From Phycisphaerales bacterium (GTDB taxonomy: Bacteria; Planctomycetota; Phycisphaerae; Phycisphaerales; UBA1924): 64,000 bases of DNA. Below, piece after piece: positions 53,117 to 62,312 of this stretch; within the stretch, counting starts at the first letter, position 1, and every line of letters begins with the position of its first letter. The stretch spans positions 310,001-374,000 of the forward strand of contig JAIEUA010000008.1 of assembly GCA_019744815.1 (NCBI GenBank). Direction: 5' to 3'. The position numbers and the translations under genes were made by a program. Under the pieces are notes generated by a model. That model worked only from the letters and a program-made list of their open reading frames with translations, was not told the DNA's origin and searched no databases.

Positions 53117-54100
53117 ATGGATCGTCGCATCGCTGTTCTTGTGTCGCTCGGTCTCGCCGTCCCTGCGATGGCCCAGACCATCACCCACGGCGACTCGACC
53201 TTCAGTGTGACGGCGACCGCGTTCGCGCCGGTCTTTTCCTCCACCTTCGGCGACGTGACCTGGAAGATGGACGCCACCGGTCCCGATGTCGCGTTCAAGT
53301 ATTCGTGGTACTTCCGCCAGCAACGCCGCAACACCAACTTCCAGTTCGGTGTGCTGCAGACGGGCACGATCTTCACCCAGGGCCGCAAGATGCGGATTAC
53401 CTCTACCGACAACGGCGCCAACCCGTTCGGTGAGGAGCGGTTCAACAGCGACCTCGTCATCACGCTGAAGGACGGACCGACGCCGAACTCGGCCCGGGTG
53501 TTCTCGAAGATGCGGGTCCAGAACTCGCCCAACAACAGCGCGACCAAGACGTTCCATTTCTTCAATCTGAGCGATCTCGACATGCCCAACGGCGTGCCGA
53601 ACCCGGCGGTTGATGACGCGGCCTCGTACGCCCCGACCGTGATCACTCAGACCGAGTCATCCTCGTCCGACGTCGCCCGCATGATCGCGCTCAACCCGAC
53701 TCGCGTCGAGCTCAGCAGCGGCCTCACGCTCCGCAACAAGCTCGCCAGCGGCAGCGCGAATCTCGCAAACCTGCCCGGCGACGCGATCGCCTCGACCACC
53801 AACGACAACGGCTCGGCTTTCCAGTGGACGGTGACGCTCGCCGTGGGCGAGTGGGCGACGTTCTACCACGGGCTCGCGTACAACCTGCCCGCGTTCGCCA
53901 AGGATCCGTGCCCGTCGGACCTGAACGCCGACGATCAGGTGGACGACACCGATTTCGTGCAGTTCGCGTCGGCCTACAACGACCTCATCTGCCCGGACCT
54001 CCCCGTGTTCTGCGACGCGGATCTGAACGACGACGGCGTCGTCGAGGACTCGGACTTCGTGATCTTCGCGAGCGCGTACAACGACTTGATCTGCCCGTAG
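53117..54100 (+). CDS. Secreted protein of unknown type with dockerin-like C-terminus
   Basis: 327 residues. Signal peptide MDRRIAVLVSLGLAVPAMAQ. The body has a single beta-rich domain: GDSTFSVTATAFAPVF, VAFKYSWYFRQQRR, FQFGVLQTGT, KMRITSTDNGANP, SARVFSKMRVQN, and WATFYHGLAYN near its end. I did not recognise a family. The paired module (about 264-327) has a short linker (LICPDLPVFCDADL), four Cys, and both halves end NDLICP, an unusually even internal repeat. It is the last of the ten co-directional genes and meets leuS tail to tail with only 18 bases between. Confidence 0.78.
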   Translation: MDRRIAVLVSLGLAVPAMAQTITHGDSTFSVTATAFAPVFSSTFGDVTWKMDATGPDVAFKYSWYFRQQRRNTNFQFGVLQTGTIFTQGRKMRITSTDNGANPFGEERFNSDLVITLKDGPTPNSARVFSKMRVQNSPNNSATKTFHFFNLSDLDMPNGVPNPAVDDAASYAPTVITQTESSSSDVARMIALNPTRVELSSGLTLRNKLASGSANLANLPGDAIASTTNDNGSAFQWTVTLAVGEWATFYHGLAYNLPAFAKDPCPSDLNADDQVDDTDFVQFASAYNDLICPDLPVFCDADLNDDGVVEDSDFVIFASAYNDLICP

Positions 54101-54118
54101 GTGCCCGACCGGCGCGGG

Positions 54119-57100
54119 TCAGACCACGAGATTGACCAGCTTGCCCGGCACGACGATCGCTTTCTTCAGCGGCCGGCCGTCGATCGCCTTGATCACGTCG
54201 GGGTGCGCCAGCGCGATGGACTCGGTGGTCTTCTGATCGGCGCCGGTCGGGACCTGGATGCGGGCCTTGATCTTGCCCTGGATCTGGACCGGGATCTCGA
54301 TCGAGTCGTCGACGAGCAGCTTCTCGTCCACCTTGGGCCAGCGCTGATCGCTGCAGCAGCCGCGGGAGTTGGTCAGGCCCAGCTTGTCCCAGACCTCCTC
54401 GCTCAGGTGCGGCGCGAGCGGCGAGAGCATGATGCAGAACCGCTCGATCTGCTCGGCGGTGAACGCGCCGGGGCCCTTCTCGCCCGCGGCGGACATCGCC
54501 TCGTTCACGAGCCCGATGATCGACGCGATCGCGGTGTTGAACGCCAGGCGCTCGATGTCCGTTCCGACCTTGTGGATGGTGCGTGTGAGCGTCTTCTCGA
54601 TCGCGGGGTTCGCCGTGGCCGCGGCGCGGATCGCACCGGTTTGTTCGTCGACCAGCACTCGCCATGCCCGCTGCAGGAAGCGGAAGAGACCCGCGATGTC
54701 CTTGGTGTTCCAGGGCTTGCTCGCCTCGAGCGGGCCCATGTACATCTCGTAAAGCCGGAAGGTGTCGGCGCCGAACTCGACGATCACGTCGTCGGGGTTG
54801 ACGACGTTCTTGTAGCGCTTGGACATCTTGGTGACGATCGGCGTCACCGCCGCGCCAGTCGCGGTCTCGATGAACTTGCCCTCGCTCACTTCGCTGACAG
54901 TGTCGGTCGGAATGATCGTCTTGTCCGCCCGCTGATACGCGTAGCTGGTGATGATGCCCTGATGGAAGAGCTTCTGGAAAGGCTCGGGCGTTGAGATGTA
55001 GCCAAGGTCAAAGAGCACGTTCTGCCAGAAGCGTGAGTAGAGCAGGTGCCCAACGGCGTGCTCGTTGCCGCCGATGTAGAGATCGACCGCGGCGAGGCGG
55101 CCTTTCTCGCCGCCGCTCATCCAGTACGAGTCCGCGGCTTCGCCGATGAACCGCTCGTTGTTCTTGGGGTCGCAGTAGCGGATGCAGTACCAGCTGCTGC
55201 CCGCGCTGCCGGGCATGGTGTTGGTCTCGCGGCGGACCGGCGTCTCGGGCGGGAGCAGCTTGGGGTCCACGCCCGCGGCGAACGCGGTCGTGTTCGCCCA
55301 CTGCTTGGCCTTTGCCAAGAGTGGCTGCGGGTCGTTGCTCTCCTCGGGCTGATAATCCGGCAACGACGGCAGCACGACGGGCAGCGACTTGTCGCTCAAC
55401 GGGTAGTGATTGCCGTGCTCGTCGAAGACGATCGGGAACGGTTCGCCCCAGTAGCGCTGGCGGCTGAAGGCCCAGTCGCGGAGCTTGAAGCGGGTCTGTT
55501 CGGCGCCGAGTCCGGTGTCACGCAGCCACGCGATGATGGTCTTGAGCGCTTCCTCGGTGTGCAGCCCATCGAGCGAGACGCCGGGCAGACCCTGTTTCGC
55601 GGGGCGGCTGGAGTTGACGGTGGTGCCGGGAGCGATGCCCGCCTCGCCGCGCCAGGCCTGGAAGCCGCGCTTCTGGAACACGTCGCGCAGGGTCGTGAGC
55701 GAGGTCAGGCCCATCGACTCGAAGGCTTCAAACCACGAGATGCGGATCGCGCCGCGGCCGGACATGCCGATCGCGCCGAGGCTCTCGGGATCGACCGGGC
55801 ACGAGTCGGGGTTGGATGGGTCGGAGCCGCGGCGGGAGCGGACCGTGGAAAGCGACTCGGAGAACGCGGTCGTGCTCCCCGAGGTCGACGTGACCACGCC
55901 CAGGAAGTCGGCGAGCATCGGTTGCCACACGCCATCGGCCATCTCGGCGTCGGTCGCGTGGTCGCAGAAGTACTTCATCGCCAGCACGGTGCGGGGGTAG
56001 AGCACGTCGACGATGGCGAGGCCAAACTTCTGCGCGAACTCGAAATCGCGTTCGTCGTGGGCTGGCACGGCCATGATCGCGCCGGTGCCGTAGCCCATGA
56101 GCACGTAGTCGGCGACCCAGATCGGGATCTTCTCGTCGGTCAGCGGGTTGATCGCGTAGACGCCGCTGAAGACGCCGGTCTTCTCCGTGCCCGCCATGCG
56201 GTCGGTGTCGGAGGTGTTGCGGGCCTTGGCGACGTAGGCCTTCAGGGCCGCCGCGTCGGTCTCTTTCGACGGATGGCGGATCACGTGGTCGATCAGCGGG
56301 TGCTCGGGCGCGACGACCATGAAGGTGGCACCGAAGATGGTGTCGGGCCGGGTGGTGTAGATGGTGAGCGAGAGCGCGTTGTCCGACGACGGGTGCTTGA
56401 GCTCGCCCAGGGCCTGCGGCGAGAGCGAGTGCGTGTCGATCGCGAAATCGACCTGTGCTCCGCTGGAGCGCCCGATCCACTCTTCTTGCTGGGTCTTGGT
56501 CGAGGTGGGCCAGTCGAGGCCCTTGAGCTGCTCGATCAGGCGGTCGGCGAAAGCGGTGATGCGGAACATCCACTGCTTGAGCGGCTTGCGGAAGACCGGG
56601 TAGCCGCCGCGTTCGCTCTTGCCGTCGATGACCTCGTCATTGGCCAGCACGGTCCCGAGCTTGGGGCACCAGTTGACGGTCTGCTCGCCCAGATAGGCGA
56701 GGCGGTGGTTGTCGATGAACGCGCGGCGCTCGTCGGCGTTCAACTGGTGCCACGCGCGGCCCATCCCGCTGCCGCCCTCAAGCGGTGCGGCAAACCCGCC
56801 GAGCGTCGGGCGAACGATCTCGCCGCTGGGGCCGACCAGGAAACTGCCGGATTCGAGCTCGCGGACGAGTTCCGAGATCGGACGTGCGCGGCCCTTGGAA
56901 TAGCCGGTCGGCGACGGCGCGTGATCATCAAACCACGCGTCGTACAGGCGCAGGAAGATCCACTGCGTCCACTTGTAGTAGTCCTCGTCGATGGTCCCGA
57001 ACTCGCGCGACCAGTCGTAGCAGAAGCCGAAACGCTGGAGCTGGCGGCGGAAGTTGTCGATCGCCTTCTTGGTGGTGATCGCCGGATGCACACCGGTGGC

Positions 57101-57451
57101 GATCGCGTACTGCTCGGCGGGCAAGCCGAAGGCGTCCCAGCCCATGGGGTGCAGGACGTTGAAGCCCTTGAGCCGCTTGTAGCGACAGATGATGTCGGTG
57201 GCGGTGTAGCCCTCGGGGTGTCCGACATGCAGGCCGGCCCCGGACGGGTACGGGAACATGTCGAGGCAGTAGAACTTGGGCTTACTGGCGTCGAACCCCG
57301 GCTGCCCGGGGTTGGGCTGCACAAACGTGTTCTTGTTCTGCCAATACCCCTGCCAGCGCAGCTCGATCTCGCCCGCCAGTGCCGCGGTGTAGCGGTGCGG
57401 AGGGAGCGAGGAATCACCGGGTTTACCGACGCTGGACGCGACCTGACTCAT
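54119..57451 (-). CDS. leuS: Leucyl-tRNA synthetase, enlarged
   Basis: 1110 residues, against about 860 for the common bacterial enzyme. Class I features: the HIGH-type motif PYPSGAGLHVGHPEGY (about 66-81), WDAFGLPAE, the KMSKS-type motif KMSKR at about 875-879, and editing-domain segments TIYTTRPDTIFGATF and GTGAIMAVPAHDERD. Extra length sits mainly in two inserts: a segment with GFAAPLEGGSGMGRAW (about 195-240) and one of about 150 residues between the catalytic/editing parts (AMKYFCDHATDAEMADG to DGLHTEEALK). It charges tRNA-Leu with leucine. ATG 57451 starts MSQVASSVGK; in-frame sequence continues to 57514 without a better start. A module protein gene lies immediately upstream. Confidence 0.95.
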   Translation of the reverse strand: MSQVASSVGKPGDSSLPPHRYTAALAGEIELRWQGYWQNKNTFVQPNPGQPGFDASKPKFYCLDMFPYPSGAGLHVGHPEGYTATDIICRYKRLKGFNVLHPMGWDAFGLPAEQYAIATGVHPAITTKKAIDNFRRQLQRFGFCYDWSREFGTIDEDYYKWTQWIFLRLYDAWFDDHAPSPTGYSKGRARPISELVRELESGSFLVGPSGEIVRPTLGGFAAPLEGGSGMGRAWHQLNADERRAFIDNHRLAYLGEQTVNWCPKLGTVLANDEVIDGKSERGGYPVFRKPLKQWMFRITAFADRLIEQLKGLDWPTSTKTQQEEWIGRSSGAQVDFAIDTHSLSPQALGELKHPSSDNALSLTIYTTRPDTIFGATFMVVAPEHPLIDHVIRHPSKETDAAALKAYVAKARNTSDTDRMAGTEKTGVFSGVYAINPLTDEKIPIWVADYVLMGYGTGAIMAVPAHDERDFEFAQKFGLAIVDVLYPRTVLAMKYFCDHATDAEMADGVWQPMLADFLGVVTSTSGSTTAFSESLSTVRSRRGSDPSNPDSCPVDPESLGAIGMSGRGAIRISWFEAFESMGLTSLTTLRDVFQKRGFQAWRGEAGIAPGTTVNSSRPAKQGLPGVSLDGLHTEEALKTIIAWLRDTGLGAEQTRFKLRDWAFSRQRYWGEPFPIVFDEHGNHYPLSDKSLPVVLPSLPDYQPEESNDPQPLLAKAKQWANTTAFAAGVDPKLLPPETPVRRETNTMPGSAGSSWYCIRYCDPKNNERFIGEAADSYWMSGGEKGRLAAVDLYIGGNEHAVGHLLYSRFWQNVLFDLGYISTPEPFQKLFHQGIITSYAYQRADKTIIPTDTVSEVSEGKFIETATGAAVTPIVTKMSKRYKNVVNPDDVIVEFGADTFRLYEMYMGPLEASKPWNTKDIAGLFRFLQRAWRVLVDEQTGAIRAAATANPAIEKTLTRTIHKVGTDIERLAFNTAIASIIGLVNEAMSAAGEKGPGAFTAEQIERFCIMLSPLAPHLSEEVWDKLGLTNSRGCCSDQRWPKVDEKLLVDDSIEIPVQIQGKIKARIQVPTGADQKTTESIALAHPDVIKAIDGRPLKKAIVVPGKLVNLVV

Positions 57452-57514
57452 GGAGGGCAAGGGTAGCGCGGCGGGGGCATCGCATCGGTGGCGAAGTCCG
57501 GCGGATGCTCCCAA

Positions 57515-58363
57515 TCACGGGCAGAGCAGGTTCTCGTACATGCCCGCGAAGATCACGAAGTCGGCGTCGTCGACGTAGCCGTCGCCGTTGAGATCGCTGG
57601 GGCAGCCGGGCGGCATCAGAGGGTCGGCACAGTCGAGGATGCTGTACGCGGTGGCGAAGACGACGAAGTCGGAGTCGTCCACGTAGCCGTCGCCGTTGAG
57701 GTCGCCCTGGCAGGGTCGCTGGTAGAGCTTGAACTGGAAGTACGGACCGTTCTTTTGCTTCACGGAGAAGTCCGCGGCGGTGTCCCCGCCGTGATACATG
57801 GTCAGCGTGAAGTCCCACGACAACTCGTAGGTGGCCCCCATCAAGAGATTGCCGGTCTGGGTACCCCAGCTCGGAGCCGCGGGCTGCCAGAGGGCGCAGG
57901 GTCCGGTGTAGGACGAGCCATACTGGACCTCGATGATGTTGAACATGCCGGCCTGCTGGACGAGGGTGACGCCGCTGGTGGCGCTCATCGAGGCGGGCGT
58001 GCCGCCCTGGACGACGTTCATGAAGCCGTTAAAGGTGTACGACAGGTTGGGAACGGTGGGGGTGAAGTAGAGCTTCCCTCGAAGGGCTGCCTGAGCGCCC
58101 GGGCCGAAGGAGAAGTAATTGGTCCGCAGCTCGTTGACGAAGATGGTCAGCCCGTTGCTGAACATCTGCGTGAGCGGCTGGCAACCGGCGCCGTTGCTGC
58201 CGACACCCGGCGACCAGTTGAACCCGAGGAACAGGAACTGGGTGTTGCTCCCGCCGCCGACGGCCTGGACGTAGCTGCCGTTGTTGACGGTGAAGCCGAC
58301 GGCGTGAGCGGTTGAGGTCGCGGCGGCGAAGGCCAACGAGGCCGTGAGTGCGTGCTTCCACAT
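57515..58363 (-). CDS. Secreted protein with dockerin-like C-terminus, unknown body domain
   Basis: 282 residues. Signal peptide MWKHALTASLAFAAATSTAHA. The body begins VGFTVNNGSYVQAVGGG, then FLFLGFNWSPGVGSNGAGC, FSNGLTIFVNEL, LYFTPTVPNLSYTFNGFMNV and ATYELSWDFTLTMYHGGDTAADF; it is probably one beta-sandwich. No family recognised. The paired module (about 217-282) is the most regular of the window: both loops read DLNGDGYVDD and the four Cys are in place, with LLCP at the end. RBS AAGGGAG is about eight bases before the ATG. It follows folC and precedes leuS on the same strand; being in the middle of housekeeping genes it may be an insertion. Confidence 0.8.
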   Translation of the reverse strand: MWKHALTASLAFAAATSTAHAVGFTVNNGSYVQAVGGGSNTQFLFLGFNWSPGVGSNGAGCQPLTQMFSNGLTIFVNELRTNYFSFGPGAQAALRGKLYFTPTVPNLSYTFNGFMNVVQGGTPASMSATSGVTLVQQAGMFNIIEVQYGSSYTGPCALWQPAAPSWGTQTGNLLMGATYELSWDFTLTMYHGGDTAADFSVKQKNGPYFQFKLYQRPCQGDLNGDGYVDDSDFVVFATAYSILDCADPLMPPGCPSDLNGDGYVDDADFVIFAGMYENLLCP

Positions 58364-58452
58364 GTGCGAACTCCCTTCGAGACGGTCGGGCGGAAATGGA
58401 CCCGACCCCGATACTTCGCACAGATGGGCGGAACCTTGCAGCGTGCATTCTG

Positions 58453-60021
58453 TCAGGACGGCCGGCCTTGGGTTGACGTGCCAGACCCGGACGCCAACCG
58501 AACCTGGCCGTCGCGTGACTTCTTTTCTTCCAGCAGCCGCTTGGCTTCGCCCGCCACGTAGAACGAGCCGGTGACGACGATCAGATCGTCGCGTCCGGCG
58601 GCCTTGGCCGCGATGTTGATCGCGTCCTTCACGCTCGCGGCGGTCTGGGCCATCTTCTGTGAGTGCTCGCCGAACCGACGGAGGAGGTCCTTGGGGTCGG
58701 CGGCCCGGGCGTTGTGCTCGGCCTTGGTGAAGATCACCTTGTCGGCGCCCGCGCCCAGCTTCTGCAGCATCGTGGGCACGTCCTTGTCCGACGCGCAGCC
58801 GAAGATCACGATCAGCGAGTCGTAACGAAGGTGAGCCCCCAGCGACTTGATCAACGCCTGGATCGACTCGGGGTTGTGGGCGCCGTCGACGAAGATGCGG
58901 GGCTGGGCGAAGACCTGCTCGAGTCGGCCCAGAGTCTTGGTGCGGGCCAGACCGTTGACCGCGTCGCGCTCCTTAATGGGAAGCCCACGCTCGCGCAGCC
59001 GGTCGAGGATCGCGAGGACAAGCCCGCAGTTGGCGGCCTGATGCTCTCCCTTCAGGGGCACCGGCACGTGCTCGAACTCGCTCCGCGGCGTGGTGACCGA
59101 GATCCGCATGTGCGGCCCGAGCTGGGTGTTGGCCTCGAAGCGAGCGGTGTACTCGATGTCGGTGCCAAGCACCGAGAGCGGCGCGTTGACCTTTTGGGCA
59201 ACTTCTTTAAACGTCTCGATGATGATCGGCTTCTGCTGCGGCACGGTCAGCGCGGGCACGCCGGGCTTGAAGATGCCCGCCTTCTCGCGTGCGATCTTGT
59301 CGAGGGAATCACCCAGGATCTGGGTGTGCTCGAGCTGGATCGCCGTGACGGCGGTGACTTCGGGGGTGATGACGTTGGTTGAGTCCAGCCGCCCGCCCAG
59401 ACCGACCTCGATGACGCCGACATCGACCGCCTGCTGGGCGAAGTGCAGATACGCGGCGGCGGTGAGCAGCTCGAAGTACGTCGCCGCTCCGTGACGGCGC
59501 TTGATGCCGTCGGCGGCCAGCGCGACCTCCGAGACCAGTCGCACGAAGTCACGTTCGCTGACCATCTCGCCGTTGAGACGGATGCGCTCCCGGATGTCCA
59601 CGACATGCGGGCTCGTGAAGAGCCCGGTCGCCAGCCCGCATCCGATCAGGCTGGAGGAGAGCATCTCGCAGACGCTGCCCTTGCCCTTGCTGCCGGCGAC
59701 ATGGACGCTCTTGAACGCCCGGTGGGGCTCGTCCAGAGCGCTCATGAGTGCGTGCATGCGCTCGAGCTTCCAGACCTGGGGCTCGACCTTCTGCGGACGA
59801 ATCATCTCAACGTTGATGCGGCTGTACAGGAACCTCAGGGTTTCCTTGAAGTCCGAAAAAGACTTGAAGCCTGGTCCGATTGACGGCACCGCATCGGCGT
59901 CCGGTCGCTTCAGTCGCAGCTTGGTCGAGCGCTTGCGCTTGGGCGCACCCTTGCCGCCACCCCGAGACGGCTTGGGCCTCTTGGTGTCCTTCCCGGTCGA
60001 GGATTTGCGAGACGAGGGCAT
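58453..60021 (-). CDS. folC: Dihydrofolate synthase/folylpolyglutamate synthase
   Basis: 522 residues. It adds glutamate to (dihydro)pteroate and folates using ATP, in the cytoplasm. Mur-ligase-type motifs: the P-loop VAGSKGKGSV (about 108-117), FTSPHVVDIRERI (substrate loop), EVGLGGRLDSTN (about 201-212), LEHTQILGDSLDKIAREKAG, and the C-terminal FVDGAHNPES. The first 45 residues are Lys/Arg/Gly/Ser-rich (KRPKPSRGGGKGAPKRKR) and lie outside the conserved domain. It follows the DinB-like gene on the same strand, 99 bases apart. Confidence 0.93.
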   Translation of the reverse strand: MPSSRKSSTGKDTKRPKPSRGGGKGAPKRKRSTKLRLKRPDADAVPSIGPGFKSFSDFKETLRFLYSRINVEMIRPQKVEPQVWKLERMHALMSALDEPHRAFKSVHVAGSKGKGSVCEMLSSSLIGCGLATGLFTSPHVVDIRERIRLNGEMVSERDFVRLVSEVALAADGIKRRHGAATYFELLTAAAYLHFAQQAVDVGVIEVGLGGRLDSTNVITPEVTAVTAIQLEHTQILGDSLDKIAREKAGIFKPGVPALTVPQQKPIIIETFKEVAQKVNAPLSVLGTDIEYTARFEANTQLGPHMRISVTTPRSEFEHVPVPLKGEHQAANCGLVLAILDRLRERGLPIKERDAVNGLARTKTLGRLEQVFAQPRIFVDGAHNPESIQALIKSLGAHLRYDSLIVIFGCASDKDVPTMLQKLGAGADKVIFTKAEHNARAADPKDLLRRFGEHSQKMAQTAASVKDAINIAAKAAGRDDLIVVTGSFYVAGEAKRLLEEKKSRDGQVRLASGSGTSTQGRPS

Positions 60022-60120
60022 GAGGCGTCTCGATCGTACCGCAATCAGTCCGCGGAAAGAAGAAAAAACTGCATCGAATGGTGCCCGGCGCGACCGATTC
60101 CGCGATTGGCGGGGTGCTTC

Positions 60121-60624
60121 TCAGAGCGTGCGGCGGGTGAAGACAATCAGGTCCGTGGACGCCCGCGTTCCGCCCAGCTCGTGGACGATGCGGGCGATCT
60201 GGCCGCGGTGATACGTCGCGTGGTTCATGACGTGCGCACAGATGTCGACGACCTTGCTCCGAGCTCGGCTGCCATCGGACATGCTGTACTCGATCTCGCG
60301 ATCGAAGCCGCCGTCGGGCAGATCGGTCAGGAAGGTCCTCCACACGCCGTCGATTCGGGTCGCTTCCTTGCGCGATTCGTCGATGGGCCAGGGCGCGAAC
60401 CAATCGTCGACCTTCCACGCTTCTCCCAGCAGCCGCTGCATCCAGACCCGCTTGGCGATCATGACGTGGGCCATCACGCCCAACGCTCGCCGGTACACCT
60501 CGGTCGCGTGCTGCATCTCGGGCACGGTGGCGAGAGAGTCGAGCGAGCGCCCGTTGGCCTGTGACTCTGCCGTGAGGAGGGTCAGGAAGTACTCTCGAAG
60601 GGTCTGGGTGCGGATGTCTGGCAT
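60121..60624 (-). CDS. DinB/DUF664-like four-helix protein
   Basis: 167 residues. A helical bundle with the three-histidine metal site of the DinB superfamily: His52 in MAHVMIAK and the pair in HVMNHATYHRGQ (about 134-145). Such proteins are metal-binding and in some cases thiol transferases or stress proteins; no specific reaction can be assigned. YRRALGVMAH and the motif HxxxHRGQ are family-typical. It sits between pdxJ and folC on the minus strand (63 and 99 bases apart). ATG 60624 gives the normal family length. Confidence 0.82.
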   Translation of the reverse strand: MPDIRTQTLREYFLTLLTAESQANGRSLDSLATVPEMQHATEVYRRALGVMAHVMIAKRVWMQRLLGEAWKVDDWFAPWPIDESRKEATRIDGVWRTFLTDLPDGGFDREIEYSMSDGSRARSKVVDICAHVMNHATYHRGQIARIVHELGGTRASTDLIVFTRRTL

Positions 60625-60687
60625 GGGGAAAGTGTGGGTGTGTGGGTGCGTCGAGAAGAGAAACGTTCCGACCGGGGGCGGGGCCTT

Positions 60688-61494
60688 CTAGATCCCAGAG
60701 GCTGACCCGAACGCGAGCAGATCCTTCATCTCGCGAACAGCCCGCTCAAGTCCGACAAACACGGCACGAGCCACAATGGAGTGCCCGATGTGCAGTTCAC
60801 GTACGGCGTCGCGCACGCCTGGCACCGACAGCAGCGCCGGCGTGTTGTCGTAGTTGAGCGCATGCCCCGCGTGCACGCGGAGTCGATCGTCGCAGGCTTC
60901 GAACGCGTCCTGCAGGGCGCTGATCGCCGCGGCGAGCGGGGTGTCGGCGGTCACGCCGTCGATCAGGTCGCGGCGGCTGGCCGCGAACGCGTGGGCGAAC
61001 ACGCCGGTGTGGAATTCGACCGCGTCGAAGCCGCTCGCGGCGGCGGCATCGATCTCGCGACGATCGGGTGTGATGAACGCGCTGGTCATGACCCCCGCGG
61101 CCTTGAGCGGCGCGAGGTAGGCCTTCCAGTGCTCTTCCCGTCCCGCGACGGCGAGGCCGCCCTCGGTCGTCACTTCCTGGCGACCCTCTGGAACCAGCGT
61201 GACCTGATGGGCTTTGATCCGAAGAGCGATCGCCAGCATCTCCGCGGTGCCAGCCATCTCCAGATTGAACTTCACCGGGCAGGTCTGGCGGATCAATTCG
61301 ACATCGCGATCGACGATGTGACGACGGTCTTCGCGGAGATGAACGGTGATGCATTCAGCCCCGCCGAGGACCGCGGCGTGAGCGGCGTGCACCGCATCGG
61401 GTTCGCCGTACCCCGTGGACGCGCCGGGGCCGGAGCGGTAGCGGGCTTGGCGGATGGTGGCGACGTGGTCGATGTTGACACCGAGGTGGATCAC
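60688..61494 (-). CDS. pdxJ: Pyridoxine 5'-phosphate synthase
   Basis: 268 residues, as expected. It joins 3-amino-2-oxopropyl phosphate and deoxyxylulose 5-phosphate to make pyridoxine phosphate, the last ring-forming step of vitamin B6 synthesis. Motifs: GVNIDHVATIRQAR (5-18), AECITVHLREDRRHI (46-60), FNLEMAGTAEML (76-87), VTLVPEGRQEVTTEGGL, FHTGVFA and RVHAGHALNYDN. Active-site His and Glu residues are all present. The start is a GTG directly before IHLGVNIDH. It diverges from plsC. An exact 17-base GC-rich string overlaps its stop and recurs near 2334. Confidence 0.95.
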   Translation of the reverse strand: MIHLGVNIDHVATIRQARYRSGPGASTGYGEPDAVHAAHAAVLGGAECITVHLREDRRHIVDRDVELIRQTCPVKFNLEMAGTAEMLAIALRIKAHQVTLVPEGRQEVTTEGGLAVAGREEHWKAYLAPLKAAGVMTSAFITPDRREIDAAAASGFDAVEFHTGVFAHAFAASRRDLIDGVTADTPLAAAISALQDAFEACDDRLRVHAGHALNYDNTPALLSVPGVRDAVRELHIGHSIVARAVFVGLERAVREMKDLLAFGSASGI

Positions 61495-61610
61495 GCGGGA
61501 TTGTTAGGAGCGCCCGGGCGTGCGGTGGGGGTGTCGGGTCGCGGAGATCGTGCGGAGCCGCGTCGGTCCGGTGCGGCAGCGGCGGCACGTCCCGGATACC
61601 CTCGCTCTCG

Positions 61611-62297
61611 ATGTCCGCCCTCCGCCGCTACCTTGAATCGCGCCGTCCCGATGCTTCCCTTGGGCAGGTGCTGTTCTATGAGTTCATCCGCGCGGTGGCG
61701 GCGCTGTTGTTTGTGCTGTTCTACCGGGTGCGGGTTTTCGGATCAAGGAATGTGCCGCAGTCGGGTGCGGTGCTCATTGCCGCGAATCACCAGAGCTTCC
61801 TCGATCCGCCGTTGATTGGGTCGTTCGCGCGGCCGCGGCACATGAGCTTTGTCGCCAAGATCGGGCTGTTCACGTTCAAGCCATTCGCGTGGTTCATTGG
61901 GGCGCTGAACGCGACCCCAATCAAGGAAGAAGGCGGCGACGCGGCGGCGATCAAAGAGGTGCTGCGGCGACTCGGAGTTGGACACGCGGTTGTGATCTTC
62001 CCCGAAGGCTCGCGCACGCCGGACGGCAGGCAACACGCGTTCAAGCGCGGCGTGGCGGTCTTGATGAAGCGAGCCAAGTGCCCGGTCGTCCCTGCTGCGG
62101 TCGTCGGGTGCTACGAGGCTTGGCCGATTCACCAGAAGTTGCCGTCGCTCGTCGGGCATCGCATCCTCGTGGCGTACGGCGAACCCATCAGCCACGAAGA
62201 TTTGCTCCGTGAGGGCGCCGACGCGGCCCTCGCTCGCATCGAACGCGAGGTGACACGGCTGCGCGTCGCGCTGGAAGCGGAACGCGATCGGGATTGA
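61611..62297 (+). CDS. plsC: 1-acyl-sn-glycerol-3-phosphate acyltransferase (PlsC family)
   Basis: 228 residues. A membrane segment (about 25-40) leads into the acyltransferase domain with NHQSFLDP (His60, Asp65, the HX4D site), the second block KIGLF...FIGALNATPIKEEG, the phosphate-binding FPEGSRTPDG (about 129-138) and VVPAAVVGCYEAWP. It should put the second acyl chain on lysophosphatidate at the inner membrane face. ATG 61611 opens the gene; it diverges from pdxJ and its stop lies 15 bases from the GH1 gene's stop. Confidence 0.9.
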   Translation: MSALRRYLESRRPDASLGQVLFYEFIRAVAALLFVLFYRVRVFGSRNVPQSGAVLIAANHQSFLDPPLIGSFARPRHMSFVAKIGLFTFKPFAWFIGALNATPIKEEGGDAAAIKEVLRRLGVGHAVVIFPEGSRTPDGRQHAFKRGVAVLMKRAKCPVVPAAVVGCYEAWPIHQKLPSLVGHRILVAYGEPISHEDLLREGADAALARIEREVTRLRVALEAERDRD

Positions 62298-62312
62298 TGC
62301 GGGCCAGCGTGC

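Noticed and set aside
37024..54100. Repeated DNA near gene ends that could be taken for direct repeats or a CRISPR-like array
   Set aside because: The similarity is the coding sequence of the dockerin-like modules; spacing equals gene length, not a regular spacer.
55046..57466. An 806-codon open frame antisense to leuS
   Set aside because: Shadow of leuS; Arg/Val/Gly/Asp-rich without motifs.
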